A stretch of 64,000 nt of DNA from Oerskovia paurometabola (GCF_016907365.1 NZ_JAFBBV010000001.1:434001-498000), one strand, 5' to 3'. Shown: positions 1-8,512, numbered from the stretch's first letter. Made by a program: numbers and translations. Notes: generated by a model from the sequence alone, not told the origin.

Positions 1-430
1 GCTTCTGCCGTGGGCCACGCTTCGGGACGCGATCGAAGGGATCGATGGGCAGCCGACGCTCCCGCCCATCCCGACACAGTTCCTCGACCGCAAGGAACGC
101 ATGCTGGGTGGTGTTCGGGAACACATCGGCTGGCCGGGCGCGCGGATCTACAAGGGCCATACCCCGAACCTCCTTGACCGACCGGCGAAGACCGTCAAGG
201 CGGGAGTTCACGGCGTGCCTGGCGGCGAATCGGTGATGCTGCTCGACGATGGCACCCATCGCTACATGAGCGTTCGCGAGACAGCGCGTGTCATGACTTT
301 CCCCGACGATTGGATCCTCGAAGGCCCACGCGGGGAGCAGATGCGCCAGCTCGGAAACGCCGTGCCGGTCAAGCTAGGTGAGGCCGTCGCCCGTGCGGTT
401 CGTGAGGTACTGGACCAGGCGGGAGCGTGA
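1..430 (+). CDS. DNA (cytosine-5) methyltransferase, 3' part only
   Basis: C-terminal part of a C5 cytosine methyltransferase; the 5' end lies outside the window (reading frame begins at base 2). The last ~110 residues contain the motif IX-like stretch RETARVMTFPDDW and motif X QLGNAVPVKLGEAV, which close the SAM-binding fold. The target recognition domain would sit between these and the missing catalytic PC motif, so specificity cannot be read here. The stop overlaps the GTG start of the next gene (GTGA), so the nuclease is probably translated with it. With the Eco29kI-type restriction gene downstream this is the modification half of a type II system; M.Eco29kI is itself a 5-methylcytosine enzyme, which fits. 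Confidence 0.9.
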   Translation, partial: LLPWATLRDAIEGIDGQPTLPPIPTQFLDRKERMLGGVREHIGWPGARIYKGHTPNLLDRPAKTVKAGVHGVPGGESVMLLDDGTHRYMSVRETARVMTFPDDWILEGPRGEQMRQLGNAVPVKLGEAVARAVREVLDQAGA

Positions 431-1200
431 CGTCCGAGGTGCCGCGGCTTGTCTCGCCGTGGCGAGAGGCCCGACCGGCCGACGAGGCGTGGAAAGGGGC
501 CGAGGGTCGGTCGGCCCGAGCCGGGAGATTCGAACAGGATCGCGCGGCGGGTGGCCCCGAGTGGCGGCTCGTGGACACCGGTGATGGGCGCGCCGCGCGC
601 GCCTCGGTCGAACTCAAGCTCTTGCCGAAGCAGCGTCGCATTAGGGCATACCTCCGGTGGAGCCAGGGGGGTAAGACTCGCGTCAGCTACCTCGGTGAGG
701 TCGAACGGCCGACGCGAGCACAGAACTTGCGTGCTGCGTGGGACATCGCGCGAGAGAAGGATCTACTCGTCGAACCGGATGACTCGTGGGCATCGTCGCC
801 CGCATCTAGAGCCGTCATGAAGGCGAACAGGCCACGGGACACGTCGCCCGAGTTGGCGGTTCGTTCGGCTCTCTTCAGGATGGGCATGCGATATCGCATC
901 GGGATCCGGCCACTCCCCAACCTGCCGCGAACTGCCGACATTGTGTTCCCAAGCGAGCGGGTCGCGGTGTTCGTGGACGGGTGCTTCTGGCACGGCTGCC
1001 CAGATCACTATCGGCCCGCAGCGGGAGAGACTTCGGAGTCATGGTCGGACAAAATCTCTGCAGACCGCGCCCGTGATGCTGACACCTACCGCCAGTTGAC
1101 CGATGGCGGGTGGGAAGTGGTACGGGGTTGGGAGCACGAGTCCGCGCAGGTGGTGGCGGCGCGCGTCCGTGAGGCCGTACTTCATCGTCGTGGTCGGTAG
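427..1200 (+). CDS. vsr: Vsr-type very short patch repair endonuclease with N-terminal extension
   Basis: The C-terminal half (residues ~133-250) is a Vsr fold: RDTSPELAVRSALFRMGMRY, then ADIVFP, then VFVDGCFWHGCPDHY with the metal-binding Asp and the His/Cys zinc region, and a closing EVVRGWEHE. Vsr enzymes nick T:G mismatches left by deamination of 5-methylcytosine, so the gene belongs beside a C5 methyltransferase. GTG start inferred from the GTGA overlap with the methyltransferase stop. Odd feature: ordinary Vsr is ~130-160 residues; here ~130 extra N-terminal residues include a basic, Trp-containing segment (QRRIRAYLRWSQGGKTRVSY) that may be a DNA-binding or target-specificity module. 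That role is inference. Confidence 0.88.
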   Translation: MTSEVPRLVSPWREARPADEAWKGAEGRSARAGRFEQDRAAGGPEWRLVDTGDGRAARASVELKLLPKQRRIRAYLRWSQGGKTRVSYLGEVERPTRAQNLRAAWDIAREKDLLVEPDDSWASSPASRAVMKANRPRDTSPELAVRSALFRMGMRYRIGIRPLPNLPRTADIVFPSERVAVFVDGCFWHGCPDHYRPAAGETSESWSDKISADRARDADTYRQLTDGGWEVVRGWEHESAQVVAARVREAVLHRRGR

Positions 1201-1319
1201 GTACAAATCGTCTGCGAGGCTAGATTGGGCTCCTCGCACCGCCGTGAGGTGCATCAGCTGGCGGGTGAAACAGCGCATGAGGCCCCTCCTGACAGAGATA
1301 GATATGCCACGATCGGCAC

Positions 1320-1979
1320 ATGAGTTTCGTACCCGCGTACTATGACCCACTTTCGACCAAGGGGCTGACGGCTGTCGTTTGCCAGAAGTTTGAGGAGCAA
1401 CCCGCGACGGCGCTGGCGAACATCCAAGACTTCAGCGGCGCGGGACTGTACGCCATCTACTACGAAGGGGTCACGCACGGCCTCTACCGCAAGCTGAGCC
1501 CACTTCTTGTCCCGGTCTACGTCGGGTCGGCGCAGCAGAACGCAAGCGCCACGGGACGCTCAGCGCCCACAGCAAACCCTCTCTACAAGCGAGTCCAGAA
1601 GCACAAGAAGTCGATCGGCCAGAGCGGTCTCGATCTTGACGAGTTCGTCATCCGCATGCTCCTCATGCCGGACGTCCATATCGACCTCGGCGAGAACGGA
1701 CTCCGCGTGGGATATAAGCCTGTCTGGAACGCTGTCTTCACGGGCTTCGGCAGTAACGAGCAAGGGGCGACTACGCGGACCGGCGCTCAATCGGCTTGGG
1801 ATGCGGCCCACCCCGGGCGTGCGCGGACCTACGGCTCGGCCAGGATCGCGGCGAGTGTCGCCAAGGAGCAGTCGATCGCGAGCAAGCTGATCGACATGCA
1901 AGTGGCACTGTGCGGCGCGCGGGGCGCGATCGACTGGGCGTTCTACGACCCTGACGCGATCGAGGTTCCAAAGAGCTAG
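1320..1979 (+). CDS. Eco29kI-family type II restriction endonuclease (GIY-YIG)
   Basis: 219 residues, close to the usual size of Eco29kI (~214). GIY-YIG nuclease core: GAGLYAIYY near residue 40 and PVYVGSA near 62 form the two halves of the signature; a basic helix follows (YKRVQKHKK), then KPVWNAVFTGFGSNEQG, the conserved C-terminal W-N-x-G-F-G part of this family. Eco29kI and its close relatives cut CCGCGG; whether this enzyme does is inference, and CCGCGG is visibly common in the rest of the window. It lies 119 bases after vsr, so it probably has its own promoter. Base composition is less GC-rich than the core genes, as expected for an acquired restriction-modification system. Confidence 0.87.
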   Translation: MSFVPAYYDPLSTKGLTAVVCQKFEEQPATALANIQDFSGAGLYAIYYEGVTHGLYRKLSPLLVPVYVGSAQQNASATGRSAPTANPLYKRVQKHKKSIGQSGLDLDEFVIRMLLMPDVHIDLGENGLRVGYKPVWNAVFTGFGSNEQGATTRTGAQSAWDAAHPGRARTYGSARIAASVAKEQSIASKLIDMQVALCGARGAIDWAFYDPDAIEVPKS

Positions 1980-2477
1980 ACACACGACGCGCGACAAGTC
2001 CGCATCCCGTCGCGCTGCTGGCGCTGCCTCTCGCGGTTGAGGGGGCCGCAGTGACCGCCGCTCACTGAAGCAGCGCCTTGCTGCTCGTCGATGTTCCCCA
2101 CCCTGGGACACTCCGTCGCGCGGGGCGGGGCTTCCTCGATTCAGTGGTGCCCACTGAACCACACGCCAGCGTCCGCTGGAGGACCTCTCTCGTGCTTTCA
2201 AGGAGGATAGCGTGGGCATCCATGCCCTGAAGCGGCAGGGTTCACGATTAGTGAAATGGCCGGCCACAAGATCTATGACCGCATTCCGTAGGTATCTGAA
2301 CGGCGACCGAGTCCCTGGGCGGCGTGAGCGCGTCGTCCCAGGCTTGTTTGACCCGGTCGACGACTACGCGAGCTCGCCGCTAGATGTTCTGGCTCATGAG
2401 GTTGGTGACGCTGGCTGGGAGTCGTGACGCTGGGGGACGGTTCCCGATGGCGGTGGTCGTGATGGTAGTTGTAGTGG
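1980..2477. other. Degraded accessory segment without a clear gene
   Basis: Between the restriction gene and the transposase remnant there is ~500 bases with no convincing long coding region. It contains a small perfect hairpin at 2140-2158 (arms TTCAGTGG/CCACTGAA, 3-nt loop) and one short reading frame with a good ribosome-binding site, listed separately. The low coding signal and adjacent gene fragments suggest decayed mobile DNA. Confidence 0.5.
2212..2427 (+). CDS. Hypothetical small protein (71 residues)
   Basis: GTG start at 2212 preceded by a strong Shine-Dalgarno sequence AAGGAGGA at 2200-2207. The product is basic in its N-terminal half and acidic in its C-terminal half, with no signal peptide, membrane segment or motif I recognise. 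It lies in a decayed region between a restriction gene and transposase/FRG fragments, so it may be the surviving 5' end of a lost gene. The ribosome-binding site is the main support. Confidence 0.3.
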   Translation: MGIHALKRQGSRLVKWPATRSMTAFRRYLNGDRVPGRRERVVPGLFDPVDDYASSPLDVLAHEVGDAGWES

Positions 2478-2682
2478 ACTCGATCAGGTCCACGACCTCG
2501 TCCGGGGTCTGGGTCGGGGAACGGTGCGGGGCCGAGGACCGTTCCGCCAAGCCGACTTCGCCGAGCTCCTCGAACCGGCGCTTCCACTTGCTCGAGCACG
2601 CCCTCGAGATGCCGGCCTCTGCCGCGACGTGAGCAACCGGATGTGTCCGACAGCGCTCGACCAGGCGCCGTCTTCCAGCAGG
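2478..2682 (-). mobile_element. IS481-type transposase N-terminal fragment
   Basis: About 68 residues of the N-terminal helix-turn-helix of an IS481-family transposase are readable (AGRRRLVERCRTHP, then HVAAEAGISRACSSKWKRRF, LAERSSAPHRSPTQTP, EVVDLIE). Full transposases continue ~250 residues to a DDE core, which is absent: after DLIE the frame turns into low-complexity Thr-rich sequence and stops. No terminal inverted repeats or target duplication are recognised. At its 5' end the fragment abuts the broken FRG gene, so an insertion plus a later deletion is the simplest history. Confidence 0.75.
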
Positions 2683-2686
2683 AGCG

Positions 2687-3023
2687 CCACTAGTGGATTG
2701 GTTGACCAATCAAGCCGGCGGGTAGGGAGCCCGTGATGTTGAGCCATACAGAGCCAATCCCATTCGGACATGGAGGTATACGCGACAGTGGCGGCCGCCT
2801 CCTGGCGGAAGCGATCGAGCATGTCCTTCTCGGCGTTCCGGGGGTCGTTCAGGCGTCGAATGTGAGGTGTTAAGTCCCAAGACCTGTCGCGTTGCCCACG
2901 AAACCACGGAGTTTTCGGCGGCGAAAGTTCGCCAATCAGGCGAATGAGGTCAGTGACGTCGCCGATCTCACGCGTCGTCGAACTGTTCGGTGGGGCATCG
3001 TAGGTCGGGCCTCCGTCCGTCAT
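2687..3023 (-). pseudogene. FRG-domain protein, truncated
   Basis: N-terminal ~112 residues of an FRG-domain protein: TPWFRGQ near residue 38, then AQHHGLPTRRLDWSTNPLVAL near 95-115, the two landmarks of the domain. The homologous sequence ends there and the frame runs on into the transposase fragment in another reading frame, stopping at 2484 (179 residues if made). FRG proteins usually carry another ~100 residues. ATG at 3023 overlaps the stop of the exonuclease gene (ATGA), so the intact ancestor was translationally coupled to it. FRG domains are common in phage-defence loci; their biochemical role is not established. Confidence 0.78.
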
Positions 3024-4531
3024 CTGGTACCAGCCTTCCCTGGGGCCTTAGAGGGGCTTGCCTTCGGGCGGAGTGCGGCTGCCGGTCCGATCGAGAGCCA
3101 GTTCCGATCACCCCCCAGCAGCTTCTCGAACACCCGCTCGCTCACGACCGGGATCCCGTACCGCCGAGCCGTGCGCGCTTTGCCGGACAGCGAGTCCGGG
3201 TCGGCGGCGATGACGACGCGGGTGCGCTTGGTGACGTTCGGCCACGGTGCGAGCCCGGCTGCCCGCGCCTCACGTTCCCAGTCCTCGCGCGGGCGCGTCA
3301 TGGCCCCGGTCAGCACGATCTCGTCGCCGCGCGCCAGTGTGAAGCGGGGCCTGTCGGCCACGGTCGCCACGGTCCCGGCAGTCGCCTCGATCATCACCGC
3401 GACGTTCGCGTCGGAGACCACGACGGCCGCCGCACCGGCGTGTGCAGCCGGGGCCGCGCCCGTCACAGCAGTCTCCCCGGCGCCGGCCGGTGCGCCGCAA
3501 CCATCGGCAGCACTGCGGTCATCTCCCAGCCCGACAGCGCCGCTCGCCTCCGTGCCCAGGTGCGCTCCGCCGTCAACCACGCCGCGACCCGCCCGCGCGA
3601 CCGCCGCCGCGACGTCGTCGGCGTCCAGGCCGAGCTGGTCGGCGACCTCGTGGAGGTCGGCGACCTCGGCGTCGGAGAGCACGCCGTCCGCGAGGGCGAC
3701 CCGCGCGAGCGCGTCGAGGTACCCGTGGTGCAGCGACTCGACCTGCGCGCGGCTGAGCCCGGCCTCCTCGGCGGCGGCGAGCAGGGCGCCGCGCTCGGTG
3801 AAGGACACGTACCGGTCGAGCAGGGCGAGGTCGAGGAGCGCGAGGTAGTCGTCGGCCTGGGGTGGGAAGGGGACGCGGTCGAGGCGGTCGGACAGGCCGG
3901 ACAGCCAGTGGCCGGTCGGGCGGCTCGCGCCGCGCAGCACGGGCGCGAATGCCCCGGAAGAGGGCAGCCACGGCCACGAGTGCGTCGCGGACGCCTCGTG
4001 CGCGACGGCCCAGAGCGGGTCGGTGTCGTCGAGCCCGAGGTAGTGCTCGAGGAGTCCCGCGGTGGCGCGCGCGTCGCCGAGGGCGGAGTGGGCGCCGTCG
4101 TGCACGACGCCCGCGAGCTCGCAGCAGATCGCGAGACCGCGCGGCGCGGACGGCAGGAACGTCCCGGCCAGGCGCATGGTGCACAGGCACGCGAGCGGGT
4201 CGATCCCCACGGGCAGTCCGACGCGGCCGAACTCGGCGCGCAGGAACCGGGTGTCGAAGCTCGCGTTGTGCGCGACGATCACGCGGCCTTCGAGGAGGCG
4301 CGCGAGGTGCGGCGCGACGACGGTGAACGTGGGTGCGAGCCCGACGTCGGCCGCGCTGATGCCGTGCACGTGCTGGGGGCCGAGGTCGCGCTCGGGGTTG
4401 ACGAGCGTGCACCACTCGTCCTGGACGCGGCCGGCGGCGTCGGTGAGGACGACGGCGACCTCGGCGATGCGGTCGTGCTGGCGTGGCGAGAACCCTGTGG
4501 TCTCGAGGTCGATCACGGCGAATCCGGGCAC
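3020..4531 (-). CDS. DEDDh 3'-5' exonuclease with BRCT domain (DnaQ-like)
   Basis: 503 residues. N-terminal exonuclease of the Pol III epsilon/DnaQ type: FAVIDLETTG (catalytic Asp8 and Glu10), AHNASFDTRFL (second Asp near 100) and HSALGDA (His and last Asp near 156). A middle acidic helical stretch (residues ~260-310) resembles a TerB-like or linker region, followed by Ala-rich sequence and a C-terminal BRCT domain (EIVLTGAMTRPREDWE to YGIPVVSERVFEKLLG). This architecture is common in actinobacteria and is presumed to act in DNA repair. It is not the replicative proofreading subunit on sequence grounds alone. Its stop overlaps the start of the broken FRG gene. Confidence 0.9.
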   Translation of the reverse strand: MPGFAVIDLETTGFSPRQHDRIAEVAVVLTDAAGRVQDEWCTLVNPERDLGPQHVHGISAADVGLAPTFTVVAPHLARLLEGRVIVAHNASFDTRFLRAEFGRVGLPVGIDPLACLCTMRLAGTFLPSAPRGLAICCELAGVVHDGAHSALGDARATAGLLEHYLGLDDTDPLWAVAHEASATHSWPWLPSSGAFAPVLRGASRPTGHWLSGLSDRLDRVPFPPQADDYLALLDLALLDRYVSFTERGALLAAAEEAGLSRAQVESLHHGYLDALARVALADGVLSDAEVADLHEVADQLGLDADDVAAAVARAGRGVVDGGAHLGTEASGAVGLGDDRSAADGCGAPAGAGETAVTGAAPAAHAGAAAVVVSDANVAVMIEATAGTVATVADRPRFTLARGDEIVLTGAMTRPREDWEREARAAGLAPWPNVTKRTRVVIAADPDSLSGKARTARRYGIPVVSERVFEKLLGGDRNWLSIGPAAALRPKASPSKAPGKAGTR

Positions 4532-4664
4532 GGGGGACAGCGTGCCAGGTCGGGGCTGCGGGGTGAAGTCCGCGCATAGGAGGCGGCGAGGGAGTTCTCG
4601 CCGAGCGAGACGCGCGAATCGTTTTTAACCTGGACGGACATACCAATTCATCGGGGGAGCCGTA

Positions 4665-4928
4665 GTGCGCACTGCCGCCATCACGACCACAGTCCTGCTG
4701 TCCGTCGCCGTGCTCACGGGCTGCAAGGGCGGGGAGACGGGCCCGGGGCAGCCCACGCCGAGCCCCACCTCGACCAGCTCCCCGACGCCCTCCCCGACGA
4801 CCCCGCCGGTCACCCCGACGCCGACCCCCACGCCGACCGACCCCACGACGCCCACCGAGCCCGGCGAGAACGAGGTCTCGATCCGGGTCCAGATCCCCGA
4901 GCGCACGGCACCGCCCTCGGGCGACTGA
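4665..4928 (+). CDS. Small Pro/Thr-rich lipoprotein
   Basis: 87 residues, GTG start with GGGGGAG upstream. N-terminal signal with lipobox (VAVLTGC, Cys20), so the product is probably exported and acylated. The mature part is almost entirely Pro/Thr/Ser with Gly/Glu at the end, a cell-wall-spanning type of linker, followed by a short tail VSIRVQIPE. No catalytic domain. The 3' end lies 7 bases from the stop of the convergent downstream gene. Function unknown. Confidence 0.7.
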   Translation: MRTAAITTTVLLSVAVLTGCKGGETGPGQPTPSPTSTSSPTPSPTTPPVTPTPTPTPTDPTTPTEPGENEVSIRVQIPERTAPPSGD

Positions 4929-4935
4929 CGCCGGC

Positions 4936-5895
4936 TCAGCCCTTCGCCCGCGCCGCCCGCCGTCGACGCCTCGCCTCCTCGGCCTTCCGCTCTGCGTCCT
5001 CGAGCTCACGGTCCACCGCGGCCAGCTCCTCCTCCGCCGCCGCGAGGGTGTCCCGCGCCTGGTCGAGCGCCGCGAGCATGTCCTCACGCTCGGCGGTCAG
5101 CCGGGCGATCTGCTCGTCGAGCTCGCTGAGCCGCGCGTCCAGCGGCCCGACGGCGTCGCTCGCCTCCCGCACGACGTCGGCGGCCTGGTCGCGGCGTCCT
5201 TCGAGCCGGTCGATCTCCGCGGCCGCGTCGGCGACCTGACGCTCCGCGTCCGCGAGGGCGGTGTCCGTTCCCGGGTGCTCGGTCACGGGTGGGGGAGCCT
5301 CCTCGCCCTGCTGCCCGGCGGCCCGCGAACGCGCCCCCGTGCCGCGCCGCGCCGCGCGCTCCGCGCTCAACGACACGACGTCGGCGCTCTCGCCCGACTC
5401 GTCCACGATCCCGAACCCGACGTACTGGAGCGCCTGCGTCAGGCACCCAGCCCGCACGAGGGCCCCGGCGTCGCGGTCCATGACGGCCGCGGTGAGCGTC
5501 TCGCCGAGGCGCCGCAGCACCTCGCCCGACACGGCGCGCCCGCCGACCTCGCCCGCGCGCGACACCTCTCGCACCAGCGCGTCGACCTGCCGTCGACGCT
5601 CGTGGTCGAGCTCGGTGAGTCGCGCCCGGTCGCGCGCCTCGGTCGCGGCGCGCAGGTCCTCGCCGAGTCCGACGAGGTCACCGACCTCGTCGGGGTGCGT
5701 GCGGGCGACCTGGTTGACGACCCACGCGGCGACGGTCGGCTTGGTGAGCGCGCGCAACCGTGCGGCGCCCACGGCGTCCCCGGCGGTCGTCGCGTGCTTG
5801 GCGGCGGCGTTCCGCGCGGCGACGAACTCGTCGAGAGGCAGGGCGAACAGCCGGTCGGCGGCCTGCTCGCCGCTCGTGCCGGGCTCGTCGCTCAT
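4936..5895 (-). CDS. Conserved actinobacterial coiled-coil protein, function unknown
   Basis: 319 residues from the ATG at 5895 (MSDEPG). The N-terminal ~150 residues are helical with LFALPLDEFVAARNAAAK and TKPTVAAWVVNQVART, a pattern I associate with an uncharacterised actinobacterial family. From about residue 220 on the protein is a heptad-rich coiled coil (repeated Leu, Ala, Glu and Arg) ending in a basic tail RRRRRAARAKG that could contact DNA or RNA. No signal peptide or membrane segment, so cytoplasmic. Stand-alone gene, convergent with the lipoprotein gene. Confidence 0.75.
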   Translation of the reverse strand: MSDEPGTSGEQAADRLFALPLDEFVAARNAAAKHATTAGDAVGAARLRALTKPTVAAWVVNQVARTHPDEVGDLVGLGEDLRAATEARDRARLTELDHERRRQVDALVREVSRAGEVGGRAVSGEVLRRLGETLTAAVMDRDAGALVRAGCLTQALQYVGFGIVDESGESADVVSLSAERAARRGTGARSRAAGQQGEEAPPPVTEHPGTDTALADAERQVADAAAEIDRLEGRRDQAADVVREASDAVGPLDARLSELDEQIARLTAEREDMLAALDQARDTLAAAEEELAAVDRELEDAERKAEEARRRRRAARAKG

Positions 5896-6029
5896 CGGTC
5901 CAGCGTCGCACCGTTCCCGGGCCGGCACCTTCCAAGTACCTGACGGCACGGAGAAGGTAGGGTCCAGGGTTGACCGCGTCCGGCCCGAACCCGGGCGTCG
6001 TGCACAGTCGTCGACACGCAGGGGAACCC

Positions 6030-6959
6030 ATGGACCAGGAAGCGCCGCTCAGCGTGGCCGTCGCCGACGCGCCGACCGACGCCACCGCCGCCGACGCCAC
6101 CGCCGACGCCACTGCCGACGCCACCGCCGCCGACGACGCGACGGACGCCCCGCCGTCGGGCAGCGTGGAGCGCGACGGCAGCGAGGAGACCGCGAAGAAG
6201 CCGCGCCTCGACGCCCTGGTCACCGGCTGGGTGGGTCGCGCCCTCGACGCCTACCCGCGCCCGGCCGTGCCGCTCACCGAGCACTGGGACGCCTCGGCCG
6301 CGGGGCTGGTGCGCCAGGTCCCGCTGGTGCCGCGCTTCGCGACCAAGCCGCTCGAGCTGCTCGACCGGTTCGGGGCCGTGCACGTCGGCCCGCGCGAGGT
6401 CGGGTTCGACGGCGGCGCGATCGACTGGGACCGCGTGCTCGAGGTGCGCACGCAGCCTGCGTGGTCGAGCCTGTCGGCCGACGCGCTCGAGGCGAACTTC
6501 GCGCAGTACCTGCGCGTGATCCCGCGCGTGCCGGGGCGCGGCTGGGTCCTGGGCAAGGTCTCGGAGCTGCTCGTGTCGCTGTACCTGAGCGTCGTCCCGC
6601 TGCCCGACGACGCCGCTCGTCTCCTGGAGCCGGGCGACACCACGGACGAGGCGCCGGTCGGCGGTGCGGCGCCCGCAGGCGGCTCGTTCACGCGGCGGAC
6701 CGTGACCGAGATCCTCTACAAGCGGCGCATCGGCGAGGGGGAGCGGCAGGCGAGCACGACGTCGGTCCTGCTGCAGCTCGCGTTCCCCGGGTCGACCGAT
6801 GCGATGCTCGCGCTCGCGGCCGAGCGGGGCGTGCGGGTCGTGCACGTCCCGGTCGACGAGGGCGAGATGGGCGCGACGATCAAGCGGGCCGCGGCGTGGC
6901 GCTCGACCGCGCTGGGACTACGGGACCGCTTCACGCGAGACACCGGCCCGACGGCGTAG
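6030..6959 (+). CDS. Hypothetical protein with Ala/Asp/Thr repeat N-terminus
   Basis: 309 residues from the ATG at 6030, which has AGGGGAA upstream. Residues ~10-40 are a low-complexity Ala-Asp-Thr repeat (ADATADATADATAAD) from tandem 12-15 base units at about 6079-6137. The folded part follows, with LDALVTGWVGRALDAYPRPAVP, conserved-looking WDASAAGLVRQVP and a segment RVIPRVPGRGWVLGK; no family recognised. No signal peptide or clear membrane span. The 11-mer element GCCCGACGGCG occurs inside the variable N-terminal part (6151-6161, reverse strand) and over the last codons (6946-6956). Confidence 0.7.
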   Translation: MDQEAPLSVAVADAPTDATAADATADATADATAADDATDAPPSGSVERDGSEETAKKPRLDALVTGWVGRALDAYPRPAVPLTEHWDASAAGLVRQVPLVPRFATKPLELLDRFGAVHVGPREVGFDGGAIDWDRVLEVRTQPAWSSLSADALEANFAQYLRVIPRVPGRGWVLGKVSELLVSLYLSVVPLPDDAARLLEPGDTTDEAPVGGAAPAGGSFTRRTVTEILYKRRIGEGERQASTTSVLLQLAFPGSTDAMLALAAERGVRVVHVPVDEGEMGATIKRAAAWRSTALGLRDRFTRDTGPTA

Positions 6960-7059
6960 CCCGGCCCGGGCGGCGACCGCGCCGCCCTGCCTGGCCCCCG
7001 CGCGCGGTCTACGCTCCGAGAGGGGCACGGCGACGGCACGACACGAGGCGGGACGGCAC

Positions 7060-7905
7060 ATGGCACGCAGGACGATCGTCATCACGGGAGCGAGCGACGG
7101 GATCGGGTCGGCGGCAGCCCGGGCGCTCGCCACGGACGGGCACGAGGTCGTGGTCGTGGGGCGCTCGCCCGAGAAGACCGCAGCCGTCGCGCGCGAGCTG
7201 GGAGCCGACCACTTCGTGGCGGACTTCGCACGCCTGGCCGAGGTGCGGGCGCTCGCCGCGCAGCTGCGGGACCGCTACGAGCGGATCGACGTCCTCGCGA
7301 ACAACGCGGGCGGCATCATGGCCGACCGTCAGGTCTCCGAGGACGGCCACGAGCTGACGTTCCAGGTCAACCACCTCGCGCCGTTCCTCCTCACGACGCT
7401 GCTGCTCGACCGGTTGGAAGAGAGCCACGCGAGCGTCATCAGCACGAGCAGCGCCGCGCACCGGCTCTTCAGCGACTTCCACGTCGACGACCTCGAGTCC
7501 GAACGGTCCTACGCGCCCAACACCGCGTACGGCAACGCGAAGCTCGCGGTGAACCTGTTCACGCGCGAGCTCGACCGCCGGTACCGCGCGGCCGGCATCG
7601 CGGCGGCGTCGTTCCACCCCGGCGTGGTCGCGACGAACTTCGCCGCGACGTCGACGAGCAGCATGCGCGTGATGTACCAGACGGTGCTGAGCCGCTTCCT
7701 CACGTCGTCGACCAAGGGGGCCGACACCCTCGTGTGGCTCGCGACGACGACCCCGGGCGTCGACTGGGAGCCGGGGAGCTACTACGTCAAGCGCAAGGTC
7801 GCGACGACCCATCCCCTCGTGGGTGACCCGCGGCTCGCGGCCGAGCTGTGGGAACGGAGCGCGGCGATGGTCGCCGACGACGACGCCCCGGGGGCGGCGG
7901 CCTGA
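7060..7905 (+). CDS. Short-chain dehydrogenase/reductase (SDR)
   Basis: 281 residues. Rossmann dinucleotide site TGASDGIG at residues 9-16, structural NNAGG near 85, active-site Ser in STSSAAH and YGNAK (catalytic Tyr and Lys) near 158-162: a complete classical SDR, closest in style to the retinol-dehydrogenase-like/oxidoreductase SDRs with a longer C-terminus (residues 200-281). Substrate cannot be read. Arg35 after the second strand (VVVVGRSPEK) suggests NADP(H) preference. Convergent with hsp20 across a hairpin terminator. Confidence 0.88.
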   Translation: MARRTIVITGASDGIGSAAARALATDGHEVVVVGRSPEKTAAVARELGADHFVADFARLAEVRALAAQLRDRYERIDVLANNAGGIMADRQVSEDGHELTFQVNHLAPFLLTTLLLDRLEESHASVISTSSAAHRLFSDFHVDDLESERSYAPNTAYGNAKLAVNLFTRELDRRYRAAGIAAASFHPGVVATNFAATSTSSMRVMYQTVLSRFLTSSTKGADTLVWLATTTPGVDWEPGSYYVKRKVATTHPLVGDPRLAAELWERSAAMVADDDAPGAAA

Positions 7906-7962
7906 AGACTCGGGCCCGACCGGCGCACCGGCCGTACGTGTCGAACGGGCCCCGGACAGCAC

Positions 7963-7995
7963 GACGGGCCCGGTGCTCTCGCATCCGGGCCCGTC
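7963..7995. terminator. Bidirectional hairpin terminator
   Basis: Perfect inverted repeat GACGGGCCCGG / CCGGGCCCGTC with an 11-nt loop between the convergent SDR and hsp20 genes. No U-run, as is usual for actinobacterial terminators. Confidence 0.7.
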
Positions 7996-8054
7996 GACTC
8001 ACCGCGCCGCCGGCCGAAGGGGGGTGACCTGCGGCGGGGAGGTCTGGAAGACCG

Positions 8055-8471
8055 TCAGGACGCGGAGGTCGTGACCTCGATGCGCTGCGGCGTCGTGCCG
8101 GCGTAGACGCCGGCGACGGTGACGGTCAGGACGCCTGCGTCGTAGCGGGCGCTGATGGCGCTCGCGTCGGCGGCCTGGGGGAGGGTCACGACGCGGTGGA
8201 ACGCGCCGTAGCGGACCTCGCGGACGCGACGGCCCTCGGCCTCCTCGGCCCGCTCGTCCTTGCGCTCGCCGCGCACGACGAGCTTGCGGCCCTCGACCTC
8301 GACCGTGACGTCCTGGGCGGGGTCGATCCCCGGCAGGTCGAAGCGGGCGACCAGGTCGTCGCCGTCCTGGAAGACGTCGGCGTGGGCCGGGACGCCTGCC
8401 ACGGGGCGGGCGGTGAGCAGGTCGCGCAGGGCGCGGTCGAACGCGGGGGCGGTGGTCAGGGTGGTCGTCAT
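8055..8471 (-). CDS. Hsp20/alpha-crystallin small heat shock protein
   Basis: 138 residues, the normal size. Alpha-crystallin domain from about residue 28 (ADVFQDGDDLVARFDLPG) to 130, including KLVVRGERK, the GAFHRVVTLP motif and the final strand pattern AGVLTVTVAGVY; a C-terminal RIEV stands where the I-x-I/V tail normally docks. ATP-independent holdase that keeps unfolding proteins soluble. The start is preceded by AAGGAG. A HAIR operator lies ~42-62 bases upstream, so HspR repression with release at heat shock is expected. Confidence 0.93.
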   Translation of the reverse strand: MTTTLTTAPAFDRALRDLLTARPVAGVPAHADVFQDGDDLVARFDLPGIDPAQDVTVEVEGRKLVVRGERKDERAEEAEGRRVREVRYGAFHRVVTLPQAADASAISARYDAGVLTVTVAGVYAGTTPQRIEVTTSAS

Positions 8472-8512
8472 GGTGACTCCTTCGGTCGGTGCGGAACCTC
8501 TGACCGGTACAA

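Noticed and set aside
2380..2709. Intact IS481 insertion sequence
   Set aside because: Only the first ~68 transposase residues are present; the DDE domain and both terminal repeats are missing.
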